Shown: in pieces, positions 32,485-44,400 of the stretch
How the letters are laid out: every line of letters starts with the position of its first letter
Numbering within the stretch: position 1 is the stretch's first letter
NCBI RefSeq assembly: GCF_905147045.1
Contig: NC_065916.1
Coordinates: 4,008,468 to 4,072,467, forward strand
Reading direction: 5' to 3'
DNA length: 64,000 nucleotides
DNA from: Nymphalis io
Taxonomy: Eukaryota > Arthropoda > Insecta > Lepidoptera > Nymphalidae
Made by a program: the position numbers and the translations under genes
The notes under the pieces: model-generated
The model's database searches: none
Seen by the model: the letters and a program-made list of their open reading frames with translations, nothing else
Told to the model about the DNA's origin: nothing

Positions 32485-35400
32485 CTGTAAAGTGACATAA
32501 ATTATAACATTTATAATTTAATAAAAAGGATACTAGTCAACTGCGCAACATATGGTTCACTCACGTCCTCGGGGCGCTGCAGGACGCGGCGCGGCGCCAG
32601 CGCCAGCAGGCACGCGTGCAGCGCGTTGAGGCAGCTCACCGGGAACACGGCCACCCTGCCGGCCGACACAACTGTGATTTGCGTTCAACTATATATATAT
32701 ATATATCTGATCCGAAACTAAGCAGAGCTTGTACTATGGCAACCAGACAACTGATATACTATTGTATAGACAATTACACACAGACTCAGTATAAGGCAAG
32801 TATCTAGCAAGGGTGGTTGGCGTAGCTATAGACAATATTATTACCATTACCAATAGTATGGAACTCGTTTTAAAGTCATATATAAGAGTTCACCCAGAAA
32901 CACTTCGGGTTAAATAAAGGCTTGTGAAGCTACTCACTCCTGATCCTTTTTGATTTCCTCGTCTACATGATGAACAACGCAGTTCCTTGCCATATTCTCG
33001 TCAGTTATTAACAGCGGTTTCTGTAATAATACCAATATATACCATTACTTTAAATTTAAATAAATCTATAAATTATACAGCATCCCTGATTTATCATCTC
33101 GTGCTCCTTGAAGAACATCGCGAGGAAACCTGCATGTTTCCAATTACAATATAAACTAATATTATAAATGGGAAAGTAAATATATCTATTTGTCTGTTAA
33201 ACTTTTGGCTTCTCTTTATGTTATATGTGTGTGGACGGGCAATTGGGCCACCTGATGGTAAGTGGTCACCATCACCCAAAAGCATTGATGTAAGAAATAA
33301 TAACCTAGTTTATAAGCTAATCTTTATAGATGCTTAATATTTAAAATAAAATCACTGACCTTATTAGCGGGTTCCAACAATTGAGCCAGCCTCGTTACAA
33401 CAGCATTGATGTCGCTAACCAGTTCACACTTGTTGATGACTGCGAAGAACGTTATGTCCAAAGCCAGCAGAAGACCGATGTGTTCTTCTGTGATGCGAGT
33501 TATACCGGCTGTTGCCGAAATCTAGAAATAAAAAAAAACTTTATAGTACAAGTTGATAATATGACTACAGTGCCATCTATAATATTATCTTGTAGCTGAT
33601 TTAAAAAACTTACAGCCACTGGATCGCTGTTACCCTGGCCCCTCGGGCCAAAAATTAAAGACACGACAGGTTAGGGGGCAACCCTGCGGCCCGTACCCAG
33701 ACTGGCCAAGGCCAGTTAGGAGGAACCAACTCTCTCTCTTAAAAAACTTTCATTAATAAGACGTATTGCTCGATAAGGGTTTATAAATATGATAAAAAAT
33801 TGTGTTTAAACTCTTACATAGTTTAATTGTAGCAAAAGAGTTTAGTTTTTTGCCGATTATTTTTAGTAGGATCTACAGTTTGAGCCGGTGTTAGGTTTAT
33901 ATATTATTACCTGAATAAATTATTTTGATTTTGAGCTGTTTGTAAAAATGTATTATTAAGATAAGATATTTATTCAATAAAATGAAAATTAACTTTTGGT
34001 TTGATATGTCAGGACTCCAAAAAAATCCTTACCTAATAATAATTTGAAAACACGTTATCAGGGCTATAGAAAAAGACTTAGGATACCTAAAATCTGCCCC
34101 CCCCCCCACACTTATGGGAACTAGTAATAAATAAACATACTTACAACGAGCATGGCGTAGTGCGGGGAGTAACCCGTGAGCCCGTGGAGCGTGGTGCGTT
34201 GGTACTTGCTGTGGCCCGCCAGGTCCAGGAAAGACACCAGCTTGGCGCTCCTCTCTCCGATGCGCTCCGCTGTCATCAGCTCGGAACAACCGTAGTTGAC
34301 GACATTACCCTGATTATATGAATGTAATACATTATATGACTTTCATTTTAGGTATAAGTAATACCGGGTAGTGTTACATGTCGATAGTCCATTATCGATA
34401 AAATCGATAGTTTTGGACTATCGATAATCAATGATTTTTCGATAGTATTGACGTATTGATTTTTTGACGAGCCGGTTGGCGTGGTTGGTAGTTACTTGCC
34501 TTTCATGCCAAAGGTCGTGGTTTCGATTCCCACCCAGGACAGACATTTGTGTGCATGAACATGTCTGTTTGTCCTGAGTCTGGGTGTAATTATCTATATA
34601 AGTATGTATTTACAAAAGAAAAGTAGTTTATGTAGTATATCAGTTGTCTGGTTTCCATAACACAAGCTCTGCTTAATTTGGGATCAGATGACCGTGTGTG
34701 AATAATGTCCAATATTATTATTATTATTTCTATTTAACTTTTAAAGTTTCTCTTCTTTCGAAGAGTTTAAACCGAAAACGCGGGCTGCAGCCAAGCGTTA
34801 AGGAGTGTTGCTTATATTAAAAACGTTGATGATAAAGTGGATGATGATATAAACTTTCGGGTGATACGGCAGGTGTTAAGGATTATGGCTTTTTAAAGTA
34901 TATGGAGGATATACGCTGGCATTTGTAAGGTGTTCAGACTTTGTGTCAAGGATTTTGGCACGATACCTGTGGATGATAGGACTATTGGGACTATGTGTAC
35001 TGTTTGTGCTTTCCATTGCGTTTTAATTTCTATGGCGAGATCTTGATATTTACTTAACTTTTCAGATATTGTGGTTTGTATGTTATGTGAATTAGGAACG
35101 GCTATATCGATAAGATAAACGATTCTATTGATTTTATCATGAACGGTAATATCTGGTCTGTTATAACAGATAGTTTTGTCAGTTATTATTGTTCTATCCC
35201 AGTAGATTTTGTGGTTTCTAGTGTCTAATACACTTTCCGGTTTATATTTGTAATATGGATTCATTTCTGTTATAAGTTTATATTTGTATGCTAAATGTTG
35301 GTGTATGATTGCAGCCACTTGATCATGTCGATGCTTATAATCGGTCTGTGCGAGAGATTTGCAAGCCTCCGTTATGTGCTGAATAGTTTCAGAGGCTGCG

Positions 35401-38400
35401 TTACATTGTCTACATAAGTCAGTAGGTTGATTATTATCCTTCATTATGTACTTCCTATAGTTACGAGTTTCTATTATTTGGTCTTGAATGGCGAGCATAA
35501 AACCTTCGGTCTCCGGGAACAGTTCACCTCGTTTGAGCCATTCGTTCGACTTCTCTTTGTCGACGTTGGGTTGGTTCAAATAGGCTCGGTGCCTCCCATG
35601 CAGTGTTTTTTCAGCCCATGCCAACATTTGTTGTTGTTTACTTATGATATGTTCGTTTACTTGAGTGTTTTGTCATGTAGGTTTAATGGTGTAAGCTTTT
35701 TGTCTATTTCTGTTGCGTGTCTATGTAGAGGTGAGTGTTCGGATTTATCATGGAAGTATGGTCTGAGTGAGAGTATCTGCTTATTGTGTAAATTGTGTAT
35801 GTCTATTAATCCCCTTCCTCCTTCTTTGCGTGGTAGTGTGAGCCTTTGAATACAAGATTTTGGATGATGTTTCCTATATTTAGTGAAGTGAGTGTTTATA
35901 GTACGCTGCAATTTTTTTATGTCACTTTTTGACCATTGTATTATTCCGAAAGAGTACGTAAGTAAGGGTATGGCAAATGTGTTAATAGCTTTTATTGTGT
36001 TTTTAGAGTTAAGGTGTGTCTTTAATACGAGATTTAATCGGTGCGAGAATTTTGTAAGCAGTTCTTGTTTTGTCGTAGTTTGTAGTATTTGCCTAGATTG
36101 TTTAAAACCAAGGTATTTATATGTGCTTTGTTCATCCATTGGTTCAATTTGTTCACCAGTTTCGAGTGTGTAGCTATTATTAAGGATTTTTCCTTTCGAG
36201 ATTGACAGAATTTTGCACTTGTCGACACCGAATTTCATATGAATATCTTTGGAGAACTGTTCCGTAATGCTTGCTAACTCAAGCAGTGTGTTTTTGTCAG
36301 TGGAGTAAAGTTTTATATCGTCCATGTACATGAGGTGTGATAAGTTATATTGGGTGTTATTACCGTAAAGTGTGAATCCTGTATTGGTTTTATTTAACAA
36401 GAGTGAAAGAGGATTTAAGGCCAAGCAAAACCAGAGGGTACTCAGAGCGTCTCCTTGAAAAATTCCTCGTTGGATAAGGATTGGTTCAGTAGTTAGAGAT
36501 TTCATGGACGATTGTTTTATTTTTAATACAGTTTGCCAGTTTTGCATCGAATTTTTAAGAAACGATATGAGGTTAGGGTTTATTTTATACAATTTTAAGA
36601 CATACCATAACAATGCGGGACTGAATCAAAGGCTTTTTGATAATCAATAAACATAGTATGGATATCTGTTTTTGATTTTACCGCACTATTTAAAATGATT
36701 GCATCAAAAGTAAGCTGCTCCTTTCAACCTTGGCTATTTTTTCTACACCCCTTTTGCTGTTCGGCTAATATATTATGTTTAGTTAAATGTTTGTATATTT
36801 CTTCACTTATGCAAGCTGATAAAATTTTATATATGGTTTGTAAGCAAGTAATTAATGTAACAAAGTAGTAAATGTGGTGATTGAATGAATGTATTTAAGT
36901 ACTTATGTATGTATGAGTGTGTGCTACTAAATTTCTTTTACCAATAGTTGTGAATATTGTCTGAGCCTGGGGATTTCCAATTGTGCATTCGTTTGATGAC
37001 ATCTATAAATGTTTCTATTGGTATGAAGTTGAACTCCATCTCTGGAATATGTGTAGTTATTTCGTTAACCCAGTCTGCATGTTCATTATGTTCTATGGGG
37101 TTTTCCCATGTCTTAGCCCAGAATTGTCGAAATATTTCAGGGGGAGGTATTTCTAGATTTTGCTCATTATCTTTGCAGTTAGATAATAAATTTCTATAGA
37201 AGATTTTTTCATTGTTAGCAAAAGTTTTGTTTTCTATTTTACGGGCAGTACACATCAAATATCTCTTAAGTCTACTAGCTGCTGCATTGAGTTTCTGTTT
37301 TAAGGTATCTAAGAAGTGTTCTATATGCGTGTTGGTATTTTCATATTGTGCGTGTGATTGATATTGTGTCTTTATGAGATCTACTGCAGCTACTACTTTT
37401 GGGTTTCTACTTCCTCTAATAAATTGTGTTAACCTGCCTATATTGGCTCGCAACTTCCTTATTTTATTTTCTAATCTTCTTTGCCAACTAGGTTTTCTGT
37501 ATGATTTGTTTTGGTGGTTGTTTTGTGTTAAGAATGTCATTCTTGCCCTATTACATTTAGCTGCTGTCTATGCTGCACAGTAAATTATTTTCTGTAGAGT
37601 GATAAAATCAGTATCAATGTTTACAAATTTTGTCAGTATCATCGTATCTATGTATTTCATTATTAATGAAAACTTTTTAGAAGTCCTTTGTTTAGGAATG
37701 TATGGTCTGCTAGTTGGTTCAATATCACAAAAATGTTCTAGAGCACGAACGAATGTGTTCTCTATTTCAGTGTTTTCTTCTAAAGTCATATCATGATCGT
37801 TGGTGATACTTTCTATGTTTTGTTCATCGATAGGGGTTGATGTAACGGAATCAGTGCATGTTACTGTAGTGTTTTGCATTTTCCTAGCTTGTGAGTTTGT
37901 TTCTGAATTAGATTTGAATGCATCGTTGTGTAATATTACTTTGTTCTGTTGTTTGTAAATGTTCATTATATGTGTCTTCCGTTAGTGTGTGTGTATAATG
38001 TAATTCATCTGCTACTTGTTGTTTAATCAGTGTTAATCTATCTTGTTTAATATATTTATTATTTATTATTGCCCTTCGTTGATCCGCTAATCTTTGCTCT
38101 GTAATGTGTGTAAACTCTGGGTATAAGTTTATAAACTCTTCATACAAACGTTTTCTATAAGCGGTCTTATTGTGTTATTAGTCTCTAATTGTGTTATTTT
38201 GAAATAAATCCTAATAATTGCTTCATTGCATTCATTTGTCCATTTCATACGTTTTCCTGTTAGTGTGTGTTTTATTGGCCCGACCTGGGAATTGAACCCA
38301 GGACCTCCGGGGTCTGCGGTCTTATATCAAGCCACTAGACCAACGAGGCAGGCAAACGAGTTATCAATAGTATTGTGAACAGAGAGCTATAGTAACTATC

Positions 38401-41400
38401 GATAATATCGACAATATTGACACAAGACGATACTTTCGGAAGTACTGTCGATAATAGTTTTCGAAGTCAAACTATCGATAGTTCTGCAACACTGATACCT
38501 GGGATTAGGTAAATGAAACTACAATTTATTAGATTACAAAAACAATCACTTCTACACTATATACATTCCGTAGCGAATATCTTGACAGCGCGATTCAGGA
38601 ATGTGACATTTCGAATGAGCGCCATCTATCGTTAACGGGGTGTAACATACGCCATCATACAACTGGATAATAGAATAACGGAAGCTTTTACAAAGATTAA
38701 TATAATTGAAAAATGAGTTTGAAAACTAGATACAGATGTTTAGACAACTTGTAGCCGAGATGGCCCAGTGGTAAGAACGCGTGAATCTTAACCGATGATC
38801 GTGAGCTCAAACCCGGGCAAGCACCACTGAATTTTCATGTGCTTAATTTGTGATTATAATTCATCTCTGCTTGACGGTGAAGGAAAACAGAGTGAGGAAA
38901 CCTGCATGTGTCTAATTTCACTGAAATTCTGCCACATGTGTATTCCACCAACCCGCCTTTAGCCCAGCAGTGGGACATTCACAGGCTGTTACGAATACGA
39001 ACGGCTTAGACAACTGCACGGGACTAATAATGGTACTTGTGTGTGCGTGGAAGCACAGATAGTCTCTATTCCCACACACTCTTAATCCTATTGAGAACCG
39101 AGATGGTAGTGAATAGAATGTGTAAATCGTTACCAATGATAGCGTGTTAAAACCCAGATTAGCCCCACTAAATTGGAACAGCGTATTGGAATAAGCTCCT
39201 CATCAAAGGGAGAAGAGGGAGGGATTAGCCCAGCAGTGGAACATAGACATTTACATAATCCCAGGGTGAAAATTAGAGAGTTCAGGCGCAAACAATGTCT
39301 ACACGCTTCCAAATCTCACTTCTAGTGTACAACTTACTTTTACTTTTTTTTTCTATTTATTTATTATAAAAAAAATAACACCTCTGCTGGGCTAAGGCCT
39401 CCCCTCCACTTGTGATTCGGAGCTCTGACTTGCAGCTTCAATGCGGGTTGATGGATATACATAGCAATACTTCATCCCATAAAAGCAGATCTCCTGACAA
39501 TGTGCCCATTAATTAAGCACATCAAAGTGCAGTGGTGTTTGCCCGGCCTTTGCAAGTGGGTGGGGGATTGTTATTAATTTAAATAAACGTCAAAATAATC
39601 ATTAGCGCACCTGAGCATCGAAGCCGAGTATCTCGTGGCTGAGCGAGGACGTCCTACCACTTTTCACTTCGTGCAAATGCCTGAACATGTTCAGGCGAGC
39701 GCTCCCTCTACCGTTATCGAGTTCACCTGTAGAAAAGAAAAACTATTGTATTGCGCACTACAAACAGCTCACATACCATCAACCAATGACGTCATTACAA
39801 TTTCAAGATCAAATTTTATACTGCCATTGTAATTACAACTCAGTTTCTTGACCATAAAATATTTATCTGAGGATAAAATAAATGATATTACAATATAATA
39901 TTAACAAAGTCGGTTTTTGTCCCGACTGAGTAGGTATCATTTAATTTGTTTAAAAATGTAACAGCATTTTTACCCACAGCTGGGATAAGGCGTCATCTCC
40001 TTATTACGAGTACACACGTATAGGATCTCTACATGATAATCGAATCAAAAACTTCTGGATACGAAGCCTTATAAATATTTTTTTTTATAGAATAGGAAGG
40101 CGGACGAGCATATGGGCCACCTGATGGTAAGTGGTCATCAACGCCCATAGACATTGGCATTGCAAGAAATGTTAACCATCGCTTACATCGCCAATGCGCC
40201 ACCAACCTTGGGAACTAAGATGTTATGTCCCTTGTGCCTGTAATTAAATACTCAATATTTAATTTAGTTACTAGAACTCACGACTTCAACAAGATAATAA
40301 CGAACGTACCTTGAGTGAGAACGCCTATGAGCGTCGACTTGCCCGCCTCGTTCGCCCCCATCACCGCGACCCGCAGCTCGACGCTCTGCTGCGTGTCCGC
40401 CAGCTGCGAACCGAGTACGTACTGTAGCGTAGACAGGTTTAGACAGAGATAGAATTATCAAATCTTTTGACCCTTATCGTGTAACCAGTGTTGGTGTTTG
40501 TTTCGCTACTTAAGTAGCGAAAATTGCCGGCGTGTGTTTTCACGCGTAAGTACGACTATTTTGTCTCAAAATATAGTTTCTCAGTGATGTTTATTTATGC
40601 CATAGCATGACGGAACCTTATATCGCATTAAAATCCTAAAGATAATATGATTTTCCAGTTTTTATTATTCATAACCTATAATTATTTATCATGTAAGTGC
40701 TGAAAGCATCGGCTAAAAAAAGTCCCGATATTCTATAAAAAATATCGACTCGTCGACAATGAAACAAATAAATACGGAGTCCATTAATAAACTAAAGTGC
40801 TTCGTTATATGTATATATGTTATTTTAATTTATTCGTTATCCTATTTATAGTTTTCTAACGACAACATGATTTAACGTTCTTCATGAATTTATAATATTA
40901 TTAGATTCCGAGTCAAGAGGGTAACATAGAAATATATGTGGCAACCATTCTTTATGAGGAGAACGCTAATCCAGTACCATATAAAGATGCCGAAGTACTA
41001 TTGATAACGGAAACAAAAACAAACAATGCAACGGTTTTCGGGTGTAGGAGGAAAACAAAAAATATTATAATTAAAAAAAAATGTATAATAAAAATTAAAA
41101 AGTAAAATTTAATAACCCTATTTAGTTATAATTAAGTCCCGAAAATCTCCCAAAACAGGGAACGCGGGTACTATGGCAACGTTATAAGCACACATCGACA
41201 AACCATCTCCGTCTCGATCGCGGCCTCGCGGCCCCTCGGTGTACCAGTTCCAGGCGTGCCCACCTTGCGGATGTACACCTCGGCGACGGCGCGCGCGGGT
41301 GCCACGCGGCGGGCCCGCGCGCCCACGAGCGCGGCGCCGAGCGCGCGCGCCATGTCCCGCAGCCCGCGCAGCGCGCCGCAGTCGCGCACGCCCACCACGT

Positions 41401-44400
41401 ACACCGCCGCGCCGCCACCCGAGCGCAGCTGCCACTTCAGCTGCGGGGGGGGGGGGCACGTGTTGAGGTGTCGGGGTGACAATACGATATATTTTTACTG
41501 GTGGTAGAGCTTTGTGCGAGCCCGTCCGGGTAGGTCCCACTCCCTCGTCATATATTCTACCGCAAACCAGCGGTACTCGGTATTGTTGTGTTCCTGTTTG
41601 AAGGGTGAGTGAGCCAGCGTAAATACAGGCACGGGGGACATAGCATCTTAGTTCCCGAGGTTGGTGGCGCATTGATGATGTGAGCGATGATTAATATTTC
41701 TTACAATGCCAATGTCTATGGACGTCGATGACCACTTCCCATCGGGTGGCCCATATGCTCGTCCGCCTTCCTATTCTATAAAAAAAAAATATCTCGCTGA
41801 ATGTCAACCGCCTATCAAAATTCATTTTAATTAAACGATTCGCTAACTAACAGCTCCACACGTGTGTATCCGGGGCATTATTATGCTTTTGACATGCCGC
41901 TGAACGTTGTACGTCACTCGAAACGGCGCCACCTATCGGCCCCGAGTGGAACTACGAGCATCGCATCGATATATTTCACGAGCACAACCTCAATAAAATT
42001 GTTTGTATTATACGCTTAAATTGAATATACATATATATTGCTTAAACGACACAAAAACGCTATTGTTTTTTCTTAATCCGTGTTATAAAATGAATTACCT
42101 CGTGGCGTTGAGCTGTCAAGACCACAGGGTCTGTATGAAAGCACACACTGTAGCTCGTGGTTGCGTTTTATCAGCGTTAACAGTCAAAATTAGCATATTT
42201 TTAAAACCTTCGTGATTTAATAAAATATTTCGAGCAAGTAAAATGTTTTCCTAATAAATTGTTTGTTTTATATCAATTAATAACCGTTGTGTGATATCAA
42301 AGGTATTTTTTTTTATAGAATAGGAAAGCGGACGAGCATATGGGCCACCTGATGGTAAGTGGTCACTAACGCCCATAGACATAGGCATTGTAAGAAATGT
42401 TAACCATCGCTTACATCGCAAATGCGCCACCAACCTTGGGAACTGAGATGTTATGTCCCTTGTGTCTGTAATTATACTGTGTCACTCACCCTTCAAACCG
42501 GAACACAATAATACCAAGTACTGCTGTTTTGCGGTAGAATATCTGATGAGTGGGTGATACCTACCCAGTTAGCTACCTAAGTTATATATTTAATATTATT
42601 TATTATTCACTTGCGTCACCAGGTGCTGGGAGCGTCGTTCGCACGGCGAGACCAGCTGCAGTTTGTACTCGACGTTCCCGAAACGAGGCTCCGGGGGTAG
42701 ACTCCCGTAGCACTCGTCGCCGGAATCGTCGGCGTCGTATGTTCTGAGGGCCAAATCGAATATATTTAACATTGATCTTATTTCGATTAATGCCATCCGC
42801 GTTCGGTGAGACCGACTCACTGTTTATGATCTCCTGGTACATTAACACTGTAATCCTAACTGAAACTAATTGACTCTTTTAATCTAATCGTTCGGTGAGA
42901 CCGACTCACTGTTTATGATCTCCTGCTACATTAACACTGTAATCCTAACTGAAACTAATTGACTTTTTTAATCTAATCGTTCGGTGAAACCGTCTCACTG
43001 TTTATGTTCTCCTGGTACATTAACATCGTAATCCTAATTCTAAATCTTTGAAACTAATAATAATAATATCCTGGGACATTTTTCACACACAGCCATCTGA
43101 TCCCAAATTAAGCTCGTACAAAACTCGTGCTATGAAAACCAGACAACTGATATACTACATATACTACTTTTCTTTTGTAAATACATACTTATACAGAAAA
43201 TTACACCCAGACTCAGGACAAACAGACATGTTCATGCACACAAATGTCTGTCCTGGGTGGGAATCGACCCCACAACCTTCGGCGTGAAAAGGCAAGTACC
43301 TACCAACCGCGCCAAACGTCTCGTCAAAATTAACTCTTTTAATCTAATCGTTCGGTGAGACCGACTCACTGTTTATGATCTCCTGGTACATTAACACTGT
43401 AATCCTAACTGAAACTAATTGACTCTTTTAATCTAATTGTTCGGTGAGACCGACTCACTGTTTATGATCTCCTGGTACATTAACACTGTAATCCTAACTG
43501 AAACTAATTGACTCTTTTAATCTAATCGTTCGGTGAAACCGTCTCACTGTTTATGTACTCCTGGTACATTAACATCGTAATCCTAATTCTAAATCTTTGA
43601 AACTAATTATAATAATATCCTGGGACATTTTTCACACACGGCCATCTGATCCCAAATTAAGCTTGTACAAAACTCGTGCTATGGAAACCAGACAACTGAT
43701 ATACTACATATACTACTTTTCTTTTGTAAATACATACTTATACAGAAAATTACACCCAGACTTAGGACAAACAGACATGTTCATGCACACAAATGTCTGT
43801 CCTGGGTGGGAATCGAACCCACAACCTTCGGCGTGAAAAGGCAAGTATCTACCAACTGTGCCAAACGTCTTGTCAAAATTAACTCTTTTAATCTAATCGT
43901 TCGGTGAGACCGACTCACTGTTTATGGTCTCCTGGTACATTAACACTCTAATCCTAACTGAAACTAATTGATTTTTTAAATCTAATCGTTCGGTGAGACC
44001 GACTCACTGTTTATGATCTCCTGGTACATTAACACTGTAATCCTAACTGAAACTAATTGACTCTTTTAATGTAATCGTTCGGTGAGACCGACTCACTGTT
44101 TATGATCTCCTGGTACATTAACACTGTAATCCTAACTGAAACTAATTGACTCTTTTAATCTAATCGTTCGGTGAGACCGACTCACTGTTTATGATCTCCT
44201 GGTACATTAACACTGTAATCCTAACTGAAACTAATTGACTCTTTTAATCTAATCGTTCGGTGAGACCGACTCACTGTTTATGATCTCCTGGTACATTAAC
44301 ACTGTAATCCTAACTGAAACTAATTGACTCTTTTAATCTAATCGTTCGGTGAGACCGACTCACTGTTTATGATCTCCTGGTACATTAACACTGTAATCCT

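Noticed and set aside
41182..41507. Long GC-rich frames on both strands around 41.3 kb
   Set aside because: Only the minus-strand frame with splice sites matches the GTPBP1/2 family; the others are shadows of that GC-rich exon.
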